From assembly GCF_024171645.1 (NCBI RefSeq), contig NZ_JALKAC010000009.1, forward strand, positions 1 to 64,000: a stretch of 64,000 bases of DNA. Reading direction: 5' to 3'. Below the pieces are notes generated by a model. It was not told the origin of the DNA. It did not search any database and saw only the letters and a program-made list of their open reading frames with translations. Shown here piece after piece: positions 9,468 to 18,710 of this stretch; within the stretch, counting starts at the first letter, position 1; the number at the start of each line of letters is the position of its first letter. Source of the DNA: Flavobacterium sp. HSC-32F16 (GTDB lineage: Bacteria > Bacteroidota > Bacteroidia > Flavobacteriales > Flavobacteriaceae). The translations under genes and the position numbers were made by a program.

Positions 9468-9498
9468 TTGAAAATATAAAATTTTAGTGTAATAATTT

Positions 9499-9552
9499 GG
9501 CTAAAGCCCAATATACAGGCTTAAAAAATATACCTCCAGCTAAAGCTGGAGG
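9499..9552. repeat. Paired palindromes (REP-like), CCTCCAGC-taaa-GCTGGAGG
   Basis: Two perfect palindromes lie close together: ggctaaagcc (9499-9508) and cctccagc-taaa-gctggagg (9533-9552). I recall this sequence pair from other Flavobacterium intergenic regions, so it is treated as a dispersed repetitive palindrome. It could also serve as a hairpin after panB. Confidence 0.7.
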
Positions 9553-9578
9553 CAATTATTTTTTGAATTTTAAAAAAA

Positions 9579-9655
9579 GCCTTTGAACCTTTGTTGCTTT
9601 GAATCTTTGTGCCTAAAAAACTTAGCATCTCAGAACCTTAGCGACTTAGTGTCTT
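9579..9655. repeat. Degenerate intergenic repeat (ctttg / ttagaatctcag type)
   Basis: This stretch is built from approximate copies of 'aacctttg' and 'cttagcatctcagaacctta'. Related stretches occur at 54444-54495, 54627-54665, 59370-59397 and 59468-59505. No coding potential is seen. It fills the space between panB and the pseudouridine synthase. Confidence 0.6.
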
Positions 9656-9661
9656 AAAAAA

Positions 9662-10480
9662 CTAATACTGTTCATTAGCATTTGGGAAATCGCTAGACTT
9701 AACATCAGCAGCATATTGACCAATTGCTTGAGTCATTTCTTCGTATAAGTTTAAGTAACGACGCAAGAAACGGGGGCTAAATTCATTATTCATTCCTAAC
9801 ATATCATGAATAACTAAAACCTGTCCGTCAACGCCGCCGCCTGCACCAATTCCGATAACAGGAATTGAAATACTTTTGGCTACTTTTTCAGCTAAATCAG
9901 CAGGAATTTTCTCAAGGACAACTCCAAAACAGCCTATTTTTTCAAGCATTTTGGCATCTTCAATTAATTTTTCAGCTTCTTGTTCTTCTTTTGCACGAAC
10001 GCTGTAAGTTCCAAATTTATAAATAGACTGAGGTGTTAAGCCTAAATGTCCCATAACTGGAATTCCTGCGTTTAATATTTTTTTGATAGATTCTTTAATT
10101 TCTTTTCCGCCTTCTAATTTTACAGCGTGCCCGCCGCTTTCTTTCATGATTCTGATAGCAGAGCGCAGCGCTTCTTTAGGATCTGACTGGTAACTTCCAA
10201 AAGGCAGATCCACCACAACTAAACCTCTTTCTACAGCACGAACTACAGATGAAGCATGATAAATCATTTGGTCTAAAGTTATTGGCAGAGTGGTTTCATG
10301 GCCAGCCATAACATTTGAAGCAGAATCTCCAACTAAAATCACATCGACTCCTGCGGTATCGACAATTTTAGCCATTGTGTAATCATACGCGGTAAGCATA
10401 GAGATTTTTTCTCCGTTGCTTTTCATTTCAATTAATGACTTTGTTGTGATTCTTTTATAATCTTTTTTTGCTACTGACAT
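9662..10480 (-). CDS. panB: 3-methyl-2-oxobutanoate hydroxymethyltransferase
   Basis: First step of pantothenate (coenzyme A) synthesis: transfer of a hydroxymethyl group from methylene-tetrahydrofolate to 2-oxoisovalerate to give ketopantoate. Family motifs are present in order: [26 protein letters not shown] (magnesium-binding Asp), [24 protein letters not shown], and VLEKIPA (catalytic Glu). The start is taken at 10480 ([10 protein letters not shown]), giving 272 residues, which fits the family. A longer in-frame reading from 10582 would add 34 residues that overlap the next gene and match nothing in PanB. The later pantothenate genes are not in this window. Confidence 0.95.
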   Translation of the reverse strand: MSVAKKDYKRITTKSLIEMKSNGEKISMLTAYDYTMAKIVDTAGVDVILVGDSASNVMAGHETTLPITLDQMIYHASSVVRAVERGLVVVDLPFGSYQSDPKEALRSAIRIMKESGGHAVKLEGGKEIKESIKKILNAGIPVMGHLGLTPQSIYKFGTYSVRAKEEQEAEKLIEDAKMLEKIGCFGVVLEKIPADLAEKVAKSISIPVIGIGAGGGVDGQVLVIHDMLGMNNEFSPRFLRRYLNLYEEMTQAIGQYAADVKSSDFPNANEQY

Positions 10481-10529
10481 TTTAATTTTTTTTGATAATG
10501 TAAAAGTATGAATAATTGTAAAAGGGGAA

Positions 10530-11732
10530 TCAGCAATAAAAGAATATTTCGACAGAAAATAGCTTCCCATCTTTAAATACAATTCTAAATTGACTGTCTT
10601 CCATTATGATAGAATAATTATGCGGTGATTTCAATGAAGCTTCGATATACGTTCCATATTTTTCAATGAAAGCTTTTTCGGACGTAGAATTGTCTAAAAA
10701 ATCATTTGTGTTTAATATGAATTTATAATTTGGGCTCACATAAACTTTAATAACTTCAGCCTTATTTTTCTTTTCATCTACAGAAATTTCCAAATTGGGA
10801 TAGTAATAAAATAAATCGCTTAAATAAAGACCGCACTCATCACTTATTTTTACTTTTTTATCCGGATCTCCGTAAAATTTCAATAATTGCTTTTGGGTAA
10901 AATTCGGCATCGGTGTATCGGTCTTGATATCGCCCAATAAGAATCCAATTTTTCTGGTAAAAGCAATAATTTGTTCCGATAGTTTATGCTTCGCTAAGCC
11001 TTTGGCCAAAGCCATATTCATTTCGGTTTCACTAATTAATTTTGGATCATTAATCTGTTTAACTACTTCGTAATATCTTTGATATGCCGGTTCTAGTTTA
11101 GCATATTCGCTGTTCCATGCCAGTTCTACAATTCTTTCGCTGACTGTTTTACGATCAGAAACCGCATTTACATCAAGCTTATCAAAATCTTTAAGCAAGG
11201 ATTCAAAGCTGGGTCTTAAACCAATAAATTTTCTTAGTGTATATCTCGCATATTCCTCGTCGAAATTACCATTTATATTTACCCATTCATCTTGATTTAC
11301 AGGAAGATAATCTACAGCAACGGGATCTCCGGTAAAAAGAATTTCTTTAATTTTTGAGTTTTTATCCGGCAATGCTCTGGCTTTTAATCCAGCAACAAGA
11401 ACAAACAAATGATTACCGCCATAATACGCATCACCGCCTTCTAAAATAGGGTTTTCAGTATCTTTAATTTTAACATCTTTTGCATTTAATCTTGTTGTAA
11501 CAAAACTCTCCTGAACATATCCCTCATTAAAATTATCTGCCTGAACTTTATACCACCCGTTTTGGCTTCCAGATAACAATCGGATTTCTGCACCGTATTT
11601 AAAATAGCCTAAAAAAGAAGCTGATGAACTTGCAGAAGTATAAAGACGCGTATCTGAATTAAGAAAATAACGTTCCTGAGAATGCAATAAAACAGAGCAG
11701 CAGAATGCAATTAAAAAGTAGATTTTTTTCAT
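10530..11732 (-). CDS. Secreted SH3-domain protein
   Basis: A 400-residue exported protein. The signal peptide [19 protein letters not shown] (1-19) is followed by a bacterial SH3-like segment (about 20-75, with [20 protein letters not shown] and WYKVQ) and possibly a second one near 100-165. The remaining 230 residues match no family I recognise. The start is placed at 11732, so that the signal peptide begins the protein. An in-frame extension to 11789 would read through the inverted repeat upstream and is rejected. Bacterial SH3 domains often bind cell-wall peptides, but that role is inference here. Confidence 0.75.
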   Translation of the reverse strand: MKKIYFLIAFCCSVLLHSQERYFLNSDTRLYTSASSSASFLGYFKYGAEIRLLSGSQNGWYKVQADNFNEGYVQESFVTTRLNAKDVKIKDTENPILEGGDAYYGGNHLFVLVAGLKARALPDKNSKIKEILFTGDPVAVDYLPVNQDEWVNINGNFDEEYARYTLRKFIGLRPSFESLLKDFDKLDVNAVSDRKTVSERIVELAWNSEYAKLEPAYQRYYEVVKQINDPKLISETEMNMALAKGLAKHKLSEQIIAFTRKIGFLLGDIKTDTPMPNFTQKQLLKFYGDPDKKVKISDECGLYLSDLFYYYPNLEISVDEKKNKAEVIKVYVSPNYKFILNTNDFLDNSTSEKAFIEKYGTYIEASLKSPHNYSIIMEDSQFRIVFKDGKLFSVEIFFYC

Positions 11733-11749
11733 GAAGTGTTTGTTTTTGT

Positions 11750-11829
11750 CTGCCGCGAATTTCACGATTACAGTAATTGTTTTTACCAATCAGTATAGAA
11801 ATTAGTGTAAATCCTGAAATTCGCGGCAG
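11750..11829. repeat. Inverted repeat with 15-bp perfect arms (GCCGCGAATTTCA type)
   Basis: The arms ctgccgcgaatttca (11750-11764) and tgaaattcgcggcag (11815-11829) are perfect reverse complements around 50 bp. The interior tail aaattagtg recurs in the related element at 16892-16952. It lies between sdaA and the SH3 gene, just past the sdaA stop, and may act as a transcript-end hairpin. Confidence 0.8.
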
Positions 11830-11837
11830 TTTTATTC

Positions 11838-13265
11838 TTAGCAATCTGCCATGTTTACCGCAACGGCAAGACCTCCTTCTGAAGTTTCTTTGTATTTTGA
11901 ATTCATATCTTTTGCTGTCTGCCACATGGTGTTGATCACTTTATCTAAGGGTACTTTTGCATTTTTAGAATCTGTTTCAAGAGCCAGTTCGGCCGCATTT
12001 ATAGCTTTTATGGCACCCATTGTATTTCTTTCGATACAGGGAATCTGAACCAAACCGCCAATTGGGTCACAAGTTAAACCCAAATGATGTTCCATTGCAA
12101 TTTCGGCCGCCATTAAAACCTGAGCAGGAGAACCGCCCATTAGTTCGCAAAGCGCCGCTGCAGCCATCGATGACGAAACACCAATTTCGGCCTGACAACC
12201 TCCCATTGCAGCAGAGATTGTAGAGCCTTTTTTAAAGATACTGCCTATTTCTCCCGCAACCATCAAAAATTGTTTTATTTCTTTTTCGCCGGCATTATGG
12301 TTTTCAATTACCATGTAATACATTAAAACGGCCGGAATAACGCCTGCACTTCCGTTCGTAGGCGCCGTAACAACACGGCCTAAAGAAGCATTTACTTCAT
12401 TTACAGCAAGAGCAAAACAGCTTACCCATTTTAAAATCTGGCGAAATTTAACTTCGGTTTTTCTAATTTCTTCCAGCCACGATTGCGGATCTGTGTAGTT
12501 TGATAAACCAATTAAATTTTGATGCATATCAAAAGCTCTTCTGCGAACGTGTAAGCCGCCCGGAAGAATTCCTCCGGTATGACAGCCAATGTACATACAT
12601 TCCAGCATTGTATTCCAAATACGCATTAATTCTGAATGAATTTCTTCTTCAGAGCGCATTGATTTTTCATTTTCATACACAATTTCCGAAATAGATTTGT
12701 TTTCAGAAAGCGTATAGTTTAAAAGCTCAACCGCATTTTGAATTGGGAACGGAAAAGCACATTTTATAACTTCTTTTATTTTGGCATTTTCGCGTTCTTC
12801 TTTTACCACAAAACCACCGCCGATAGAATAAAATGTAGATTCATATTCAGAATCATCATTTTTATAAGCCGTAAATTTTAATCCGTTAGCATGGAAAGGA
12901 AGAAAATCTTTATTGAAAACGATATCCTGAAGAAAATAAAAAGGAATTTTATATTCGTTTGAAAGATTAATCTCGTTTGTGTCTTCAATAGTTTTGATGA
13001 TTCCTGCAATATTCTCAACCGGAATATATTCAGGATCCTGTCCGCTTAAACCAAGCATGACAGACAAATCAGTTGCGTGACCTTTTCCGGTTAAGGAAAG
13101 TGAACCATATAAATCGACTTTTACTCGTTTAATCTGGTCTAAAATCGACTCACTTTTTAATTCTTCCAGAAAGCGTTCAGCAGCTCTCCAAGGACCCAAA
13201 GTATGTGAGCTTGAAGGGCCAACGCCAATTTTAAGCATATCAAAAACAGAGATACATTCTTCCAT
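11838..13265 (-). CDS. sdaA: L-serine ammonia-lyase (iron-sulfur type)
   Basis: A 475-residue single-chain L-serine dehydratase that deaminates L-serine to pyruvate and ammonia with a [4Fe-4S] cluster. The N-terminal beta-domain opens with [20 protein letters not shown], and the alpha-domain carries cysteines in [31 protein letters not shown] and IPCIERN, the usual cluster-ligand and active-site neighbourhood. The full length matches the fused bacterial enzyme. It is a single-gene unit. A CAAAGATA sequence 20 bases upstream (13285-13292) resembles a minus-strand -7 box, but no well-spaced -33 box accompanies it. Confidence 0.93.
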   Translation of the reverse strand: MEECISVFDMLKIGVGPSSSHTLGPWRAAERFLEELKSESILDQIKRVKVDLYGSLSLTGKGHATDLSVMLGLSGQDPEYIPVENIAGIIKTIEDTNEINLSNEYKIPFYFLQDIVFNKDFLPFHANGLKFTAYKNDDSEYESTFYSIGGGFVVKEERENAKIKEVIKCAFPFPIQNAVELLNYTLSENKSISEIVYENEKSMRSEEEIHSELMRIWNTMLECMYIGCHTGGILPGGLHVRRRAFDMHQNLIGLSNYTDPQSWLEEIRKTEVKFRQILKWVSCFALAVNEVNASLGRVVTAPTNGSAGVIPAVLMYYMVIENHNAGEKEIKQFLMVAGEIGSIFKKGSTISAAMGGCQAEIGVSSSMAAAALCELMGGSPAQVLMAAEIAMEHHLGLTCDPIGGLVQIPCIERNTMGAIKAINAAELALETDSKNAKVPLDKVINTMWQTAKDMNSKYKETSEGGLAVAVNMADC

Positions 13266-13447
13266 TGTTCAATTTTTGTTAAGACAAAGATAATTGAATA
13301 ATGCAATGATAGTTTAGTTTCAATTATTAATCTTGCATATTTGTTAAAAAATATATTAAATTTTAATAATTCGGCAACGAAATAAATTTAATTGTTTAAT
13401 ATGCGCTTTTCGTATAAAGTTTGCGTTTTTTAGGTATTTTTGTAAGG

Positions 13448-13575
13448 ATGCAAATGGTTAAATCTGTAATTTCTTTAGGTTCTTTAGACTTGCTGTTTGT
13501 ATCAACTCCAAGGATTTCGTTTTAATGCCGTTACCGTACTTTTACGAAAAATTTAGAATACTACAAGAAGATTAA
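13448..13575 (+). other. Two tiny stacked reading frames in the antiporter leader
   Basis: A 25-codon frame (13448-13525, MQMVKSVISL...STPRISF) ends in TAA. Its last base is the first base of an ATG opening a 16-codon frame (13525-13575, MPLPYFYEKFRILQED). The antiporter ATG follows 9 bases later. The TAATG overlap is typical of translational coupling. A TATTTTTG box (13435-13442) lies just before the first frame, so the transcript could begin almost at its start codon; no good -33 box is visible. The rest of this 318-base gap (13266-13584) shows nothing else. Whether either peptide is made is unknown. Confidence 0.3.
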
Positions 13576-13584
13576 AATTACATT

Positions 13585-15732
13585 ATGATAGAATTTTTCA
13601 AGCATTTTTTACAGGAATTCGAACTGCCTCTTAACAACCCAGTATTGATTTTTTCATTAATACTTTTCATTATTCTGCTGTCGCCTATTTTATTAAAAAA
13701 AATAAATATTCCCGGAATCATTGGTTTAATTATTTCTGGAGTTATAATAGGACCTCACGGATTGAATATATTGGCAAAAAATTCTGCGGTTGATTTATTC
13801 TCGACAATAGGACTTTTGTATATCATGTTTATTGCAGGTCTAGAATTGGATATGAATGAATTTAAAGCCAATAGAAACAAGAGTTTATTATTTGGTTTTT
13901 TTACCTTCATTTTACCGCTTTCAATAGGTTTTCCGGTTTGTTTTTATTTGCTGAAATACGATTTTAACGCCAGTTTTTTAACGGCAAGTATGTTTGCAAC
14001 ACACACATTAGTGGCATACCCAATTGTGAGCAAACTGGGAATTGCAAAAAATCAGGCTGTTGCCATTACAGTTGGAGGAACGATTTTGACCGATACTGCT
14101 GTTTTGATTATTCTGGCCGTAATTATGGGAAGTGCTCAAGGAAGTCTAAATCAGGCATTTTGGATCAAATTGGGGGTTTCATTGGCGATTTTCTCTGCTA
14201 TTATGTTTTTGGTTATTCCAAGAATTGCCAAATGGTTTTTTAAGAAATTAGAAAGTGAAAAACACGCCCATTATATTTTTGTTTTGTCTGTCGTTTTCTT
14301 CGCGGCGTTTTTGGCTGAAGTAGCTGGAGTAGAACCTATTATAGGAGCTTTCGTTGCCGGTTTGGCGTTGAATCCTTTAATTCCGCATTCGTCAGCTTTG
14401 ATGAATCGAATTGAGTTTATTGGAAATGCTCTATTTATTCCGTTTTTCCTGATTTCGGTTGGAATGCTGGTTGATATCAGTGTAATTTTAAGCGGGCCTA
14501 CAGCTTTAATTGTAGCCGGAACTTTGAGTGTTGTAGCTATTTTTGGAAAATGGATTGCCGCATTTTTTACTCAAATCGTTTTTAAATATACCAAAACTGA
14601 AAGACAGCTTATTTTCGGATTGAGCAGTGCGCACGCAGCTGCAACTCTGGCTGTAATTTTAGTAGGTTTTAAAGCTAAAATTCTGGATGAAAATATCTTA
14701 AACGGAACTATTATATTAATTCTGATAACTTGTATTGTGGCTTCTTTTGCAACTGAAAAGGCTGCGAAAAAAATTGCCATCTGCGAAGAAGAAGTTTCGC
14801 ATGAAAATGCTGATAAAGATCAAATTTTAGACGAACATATTTTGATCCCTCTGGCAAAAACTTCGGCCACAGCCAGCTTATTAGATTTTGCACTTTTAAT
14901 TAAAGATAAAAAATCATCAAATCCGGTTACGCTTTTAACAATTGTACCGAATAACGATCAGGCCGAAAAAAACATTTTAAAGTATAGAAAAGCAGTTGAT
15001 AAATTTGTAATTCAGGGTTCAGCTTCTGAAGTAAAAATAAATACAATTGCCAGAATCGATCATAATCCTGCAAGTGGAATTGCTAGAACTTCCAAAGAAA
15101 TTATGTCGGATATTGTGATTGTGGGCTGGCCTAGAAAAACGGGTTTTCTTGATAAAATCTTTGGAGAAAATGTAGATTCGATTATCAACAATATCGATAA
15201 AAGTTTGTTTATCTGCCGATTTCAGAAGAATTTTATAGAAGAAAAAAGACTGGTATTTGTTTGCCCGCCATTTTCAGAAAGAGGAGTTGGTTTTCAGCTT
15301 TTATTGCAAAAAATCAGCAGATTATCTCAGGAATTAAGTATTCCAATTGTAATTTATGCCGAATATAAAACGCATCAGACCATTCAGCAGATTGCCAATA
15401 ATCTTCGACTAAATGCTAAATTAGGATTTAAAAGTGTATTGGAATGGGATGATTTCGAGTCTATTTCAGATGAAATTCGCCCGACTGATTTAATTGTTTT
15501 CAATTTATCCCGAAAAGGTTCGGTTTCTTATCATTCTATTTTTGACAGACTTCCTCATAAATTTGAAAAATTCTTCAACGATAATAATATCATTTTGGTT
15601 TATCCGCAAGACGATCGAAAAGAAAGTGCTATGGATGCCTATGAAGATTTTACTGCTACGCCATTAACCAAAAGTCTGGAGGCAATTGAGCAGATTAGCC
15701 GTGGTTTAGGAAGTATTTTGAAAAAAAGCTAG
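13585..15732 (+). CDS. Cation:proton antiporter with C-terminal USP-like region
   Basis: A 715-residue CPA2-family sodium or potassium/proton antiporter of the inner membrane. About 12 membrane segments cover residues 15-385, with typical core sequences such as IPGIIGLIISGVIIGPHG, LFMAGLELD-like (IMFIAGLELDMNEF) and EPIIGAFVAGLALNP. The C-terminal 320 residues are soluble and look like two universal-stress-protein folds (about 415-560 and 560-700) rather than the TrkA-N domain of KefB/KefC. This architecture is common in Bacteroidota. A leader with two tiny reading frames precedes it, and the DUF2625 gene follows 26 bases later in the same direction. The transported ion cannot be decided. Confidence 0.87.
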   Translation: MIEFFKHFLQEFELPLNNPVLIFSLILFIILLSPILLKKINIPGIIGLIISGVIIGPHGLNILAKNSAVDLFSTIGLLYIMFIAGLELDMNEFKANRNKSLLFGFFTFILPLSIGFPVCFYLLKYDFNASFLTASMFATHTLVAYPIVSKLGIAKNQAVAITVGGTILTDTAVLIILAVIMGSAQGSLNQAFWIKLGVSLAIFSAIMFLVIPRIAKWFFKKLESEKHAHYIFVLSVVFFAAFLAEVAGVEPIIGAFVAGLALNPLIPHSSALMNRIEFIGNALFIPFFLISVGMLVDISVILSGPTALIVAGTLSVVAIFGKWIAAFFTQIVFKYTKTERQLIFGLSSAHAAATLAVILVGFKAKILDENILNGTIILILITCIVASFATEKAAKKIAICEEEVSHENADKDQILDEHILIPLAKTSATASLLDFALLIKDKKSSNPVTLLTIVPNNDQAEKNILKYRKAVDKFVIQGSASEVKINTIARIDHNPASGIARTSKEIMSDIVIVGWPRKTGFLDKIFGENVDSIINNIDKSLFICRFQKNFIEEKRLVFVCPPFSERGVGFQLLLQKISRLSQELSIPIVIYAEYKTHQTIQQIANNLRLNAKLGFKSVLEWDDFESISDEIRPTDLIVFNLSRKGSVSYHSIFDRLPHKFEKFFNDNNIILVYPQDDRKESAMDAYEDFTATPLTKSLEAIEQISRGLGSILKKS

Positions 15733-15758
15733 AATAAATAATTATCTGCATTATATAA

Positions 15759-16502
15759 ATGACACCAAAGTTTTCGTTACTAGTATTGACATTTTTAACT
15801 TTTGCAGCAACTGCACAAAACAAAATGAAAAAAGCCGAAGAACTTATTGATAAAACAGATCCGGGCTGGACTCTGGTTGAAGATTGGATTAAAACCGCAA
15901 AAAATAAAGTTGAGATTTTACCGACTGACGCATCAAAAGCAAAAGAAGCATTATACAAAACTCAGGTTACAACCCGATCGCCAATGGGAGCAATTGTTTT
16001 TAATACCGGCGGTCTTTTGATCGATGATGGATGGATTAGGATTTTGGGTTCAGGAAATTCAAAATTTGACCGCACGCTTCCAGATTGGAACAAAGGAAAA
16101 TCATTTAATGAATTTGGCGAAGCCCCAGCGTTTTTATTAGTTGCCGATGATGCTATTGGTGGTTTTTATTTTTTAAACGGCGGCGGATTAGGAACTGACA
16201 TTGGAAAGATGTATTATTTTTCTCCTGATAATCTCGAATTTGAGCAGCTTGATATTACATATTCTGAATTTTTAGGATTTTGCTTTAATAATGATCTCGA
16301 TAAGTTTTATGAAGGCAACAGATGGAACGGATGGAGAGAAGAAGTCTCAAAATTAAAAGGTGATGAAGTGTTTAACTTCTATCCTTTTCTATGGACAGCC
16401 GAAGGAAGTGATATTAACAAAAGCTCTAGAAAAATAATTCCGGTTCAGGAACAATACAGTTTAAATTTGGATTTACGGAAGCAGCTTGGTTTTGATAAAT
16501 AA
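15759..16502 (+). CDS. Exported DUF2625 family protein
   Basis: A 247-residue protein with a signal peptide (about 1-19, ending ATAQ). The remainder resembles the DUF2625 family, with WTLVEDWIKTAKN, RSPMGAIVFNTGGLLIDDGW and LGSG. DUF2625 proteins are usually cytoplasmic and lack a signal peptide, so export here is a notable variation. No function is established. It lies 26 bases after the antiporter and 19 bases before the VOC gene, so the three are probably co-transcribed. Confidence 0.75.
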   Translation: MTPKFSLLVLTFLTFAATAQNKMKKAEELIDKTDPGWTLVEDWIKTAKNKVEILPTDASKAKEALYKTQVTTRSPMGAIVFNTGGLLIDDGWIRILGSGNSKFDRTLPDWNKGKSFNEFGEAPAFLLVADDAIGGFYFLNGGGLGTDIGKMYYFSPDNLEFEQLDITYSEFLGFCFNNDLDKFYEGNRWNGWREEVSKLKGDEVFNFYPFLWTAEGSDINKSSRKIIPVQEQYSLNLDLRKQLGFDK

Positions 16503-16521
16503 TTTCAAAAGACAATAAAAC

Positions 16522-16884
16522 ATGAATCATAATATCAAATCAATTCGGCCTTTTATTGGCGCCGAAAATTTTGAAGTTTCAAGATCTTTTTATCGAGATT
16601 TAGGGTTTGAAGAAGTAGTTTTAGAATCTAATTTTTCGGTTTTTAAATCAGGAGAAATGGCTTTTTATCTACAAGATTATTATGATAAAAGCTGGATTGA
16701 AAATACGATGATTTTCCTTGAAGTTGATGACGCAGATCGTTATTACAAAGAACTTGCAGTATTGAACTTAACAGAAAAATACGGTGTTAAATTAACACCA
16801 ACAAGATATTTAGATTGGGGAAGCGAATGTTTTCTACACGATCCGTCAGGAGTTTTATGGCATTTTGGGACGTTTAAAAAATAA
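16522..16884 (+). CDS. VOC-fold (glyoxalase / bleomycin-resistance-like) protein
   Basis: A 120-residue single-domain protein of the vicinal oxygen chelate superfamily. The pattern is RPFIGAENFEVSRSFYRDLGFEEV near the start and CFLHDPSGVLWHFG at the end, with the usual beta-alpha-beta-beta-beta layout repeated twice. The metal ligands of true glyoxalase I are not clearly conserved, so a specific enzyme cannot be named. It is the last gene of the plus-strand antiporter group; an inverted repeat follows. Confidence 0.85.
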   Translation: MNHNIKSIRPFIGAENFEVSRSFYRDLGFEEVVLESNFSVFKSGEMAFYLQDYYDKSWIENTMIFLEVDDADRYYKELAVLNLTEKYGVKLTPTRYLDWGSECFLHDPSGVLWHFGTFKK

Positions 16885-16891
16885 GTTTACC

Positions 16892-16952
16892 GCGAATTGC
16901 CTGAATTTCCACGAATGGGAAATAAAAATTAGTGAAAATTCGAGCAATTCGC
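16892..16952. repeat. Inverted repeat related to 11750-11829
   Basis: The arms gcgaattgc (16892-16900) and gcaattcgc (16944-16952) pair, and the interior contains ccacgaat and aaattagtgaaaat. The same blocks occur in the element at 11750-11829. It lies between convergent genes (VOC protein and 2H phosphoesterase) and could end both transcripts. Confidence 0.7.
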
Positions 16953-16962
16953 AGCAAAAAAA

Positions 16963-17643
16963 TCACAACTCAAAATCGTTCAAAAGAATTGTATTTTTCT
17001 CTCTTTGATACCAATCATTAAAAACTAATTCTAATTTTTCAGCATTAAACTCTCCAAAGTTATAATCCCGAAATTGTTCCACAACTTCAATTAATTTTTG
17101 AGGATTTTGAAGTTTTTCCCTAAAACGCATTACGGTTGAATGAGCCGTAGAAATTGAATAACGACTGTCGATACTTTGTTCTAAAGTCGAATTTTTAAAG
17201 TTTTCACGTAGATTATTTCTTAAATTATTCAGAGTTTCATCAGAAGGAAACCCCTGAATCATAATGGCCGAATTTGAAGCTGTTACGCCTCGAAAATCAA
17301 TTTTAACTTTATCTAAATTGAATAAGCTTTTTTGGATGATTTCGATATAATTTTCAATTGCAATTTTATCCAAACTAAAACCTTCATAACACGAAATAAT
17401 CGACATTACAGTGATGTGAATATCAGAATCCGGATAATAATATTGAGAAGGTTCAACAGCTTTTAATTGTTTTAGAAAAAGCAGTATTTTTTCTTTTATT
17501 TTTTCGCTGGGGCGGAGGAGAAGCGTAATTCCAAATCTGGAATCAGATGGGTCATTTATCTTCGGATCTAAACGATAATTTTCGTTTAAAATCGCTTCCG
17601 CAGAAGATGTATAAAGTTGCTTGTAATGTTCCGTTAAATTCAT
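16963..17643 (-). CDS. 2H phosphoesterase superfamily protein (LigT-like)
   Basis: A 226-residue protein with the two HxT/S signatures of the 2H phosphoesterase fold, HITVMS near residue 92 and HSTVMR near residue 169. In this superfamily the two histidines line the active site for cyclic phosphodiester or 2'-5' RNA chemistry. The spacing and length fit the fold. The substrate is unknown. The DUF1801 gene immediately upstream (6-base gap) is probably in the same transcript. Confidence 0.72.
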   Translation of the reverse strand: MNLTEHYKQLYTSSAEAILNENYRLDPKINDPSDSRFGITLLLRPSEKIKEKILLFLKQLKAVEPSQYYYPDSDIHITVMSIISCYEGFSLDKIAIENYIEIIQKSLFNLDKVKIDFRGVTASNSAIMIQGFPSDETLNNLRNNLRENFKNSTLEQSIDSRYSISTAHSTVMRFREKLQNPQKLIEVVEQFRDYNFGEFNAEKLELVFNDWYQREKNTILLNDFEL

Positions 17644-17649
17644 TTAAGC

Positions 17650-18018
17650 TTATTTCTTTTTCGCTTTCTCAAGGTTTTCTTTTACTCTGAATTTTACAAT
17701 TTTGGTAATTAAATCATAAGGCATTTTTTCTTTTAAAGGAAACTGAACAGAACCTTTTCCGGATTTATATTTTGAAAGTTCTGCTGCAAAAGCTTCATGA
17801 CCGGTTGGCAAAGCATACAAACCAATATGATTTTTATAAGCTGCAAAATAAACAACAATTCCGTTTTGCTCAAATGCCGGCATCGAATAACTGATTTTTT
17901 CTTTGGCATCCGGTGCCGCTTTCTGAATCGTCATTCGAACTTTTTCTAAAATTTCCTGAACAGCATTAGGAAATCCGCCAATGTATTCGTCGATATTTTC
18001 GGGTTTTTTCGTTTCCAT
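17650..18018 (-). CDS. DUF1801 family protein
   Basis: A 122-residue protein of the DUF1801 (YdhG/YjbR-like) family. Typical segments are PDAKEKISYSMPAF, VVYFAAYKNHIGLYA and KSGKGSVQFPLKEKMP. B. subtilis relatives have been described as frataxin-like iron chaperones, but I cannot tell whether that applies here. It is one of three DUF1801 genes in this window (others at 23656 and 30168), and these differ substantially in sequence. Confidence 0.82.
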   Translation of the reverse strand: METKKPENIDEYIGGFPNAVQEILEKVRMTIQKAAPDAKEKISYSMPAFEQNGIVVYFAAYKNHIGLYALPTGHEAFAAELSKYKSGKGSVQFPLKEKMPYDLITKIVKFRVKENLEKAKKK

Positions 18019-18026
18019 GAATTTTT

Positions 18027-18085
18027 GTTTTTTTAGTTTCAGGTTTCAGATTTCAGGTTGAAACAGCACTTGAAACTAAAAAAAC
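18027..18085. repeat. Inverted repeat in gtttca-rich DNA
   Basis: The arms gtttttttagtttca (18027-18041) and tgaaactaaaaaaac (18071-18085) are perfect reverse complements. The loop and flanks are further variations of 'tttcaggtttcag' and 'tgaaac'. The element fills the space between the AHSA1 and DUF1801 genes and has no coding potential. Confidence 0.75.
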
Positions 18086-18103
18086 TTGAAACGTGAAATT
18101 TCT

Positions 18104-18571
18104 TTATGCCAGTCCTTTCGGGAATCGATCCAGAACCAAATTCAATTGTAATTGATGTTCCAGATAAGCTTTTGCTCCAGCTAAAACCAATGTAAAACCT
18201 TCTGTTGAATTACGAACCTGATCGATTATTTTATCTGAATCGCCTTTTAAACCAGAATTGGTAATGCTTACAAAAGTTTCATTTTCATTTAATGGCGTAA
18301 AAACCCATTCTACTAAAGTGGTTTCATCAGGATTTCCCCATTCAATAACAATCTTTTTATTTTTCTGTAAAACCAAAGTCGATACGGTAAGCGAAAAACC
18401 ATACATTTCCCAAGTCCATTCTGTTTTTTGATTTTCTTCTAATTTTCCGGAACCTTTTGTAAACCAAAATTTACTCGTAATCTCCGGATCAATAAAAGCC
18501 TCAAAAACTTCCGAAACAGGTTTTCTAATCAGCATTTCGGCCTTTGCATATTTGTTGTTTTCTGTTTTCAT
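18104..18571 (-). CDS. SRPBCC/AHSA1-family protein
   Basis: A 155-residue START-like (AHSA1) domain protein. The opening AEMLIRKPVSEVFEAFIDPEITSKFWF is the classic first strand and helix of the fold, and the C-terminal helix reads FTLVLAGAKAYLEHQLQLNLVLDRFP. The domain forms a hydrophobic cavity, but the ligand is unknown. A second, clearly different member lies at 28385. The gene is followed by the gtttca-type inverted repeat. Confidence 0.85.
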   Translation of the reverse strand: MKTENNKYAKAEMLIRKPVSEVFEAFIDPEITSKFWFTKGSGKLEENQKTEWTWEMYGFSLTVSTLVLQKNKKIVIEWGNPDETTLVEWVFTPLNENETFVSITNSGLKGDSDKIIDQVRNSTEGFTLVLAGAKAYLEHQLQLNLVLDRFPKGLA

Positions 18572-18653
18572 GGTTAATAAGTAAAATGTGAGAGGTAAAA
18601 TGTGAGTTGTTTTTTGGACTTCTAATTTAAGAAAGAAATTTCAAAAATTGAGA

Positions 18654-18688
18654 TAAAAAAAATCCAGACAAGATACCTGTCTGGATTT
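18654..18688 (-). terminator. Terminator of the beta-barrel gene
   Basis: Arms aaatccagaca (18660-18670) and tgtctggattt (18678-18688) form an 11-bp stem. On the minus strand a T run follows. It lies 22 bases past the stop at 18711. Confidence 0.85.
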
Positions 18689-18710
18689 GTATAAGTAATG
18701 AAAGTTTATT

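Noticed and set aside
13266-13447. A riboswitch in the antiporter leader
   Set aside because: No conserved riboswitch core or terminator-antiterminator fold could be recognised.
15695-15958. A minus-strand 87-residue reading frame across the antiporter/DUF2625 junction
   Set aside because: It overlaps two well supported plus-strand genes and has no recognisable feature.
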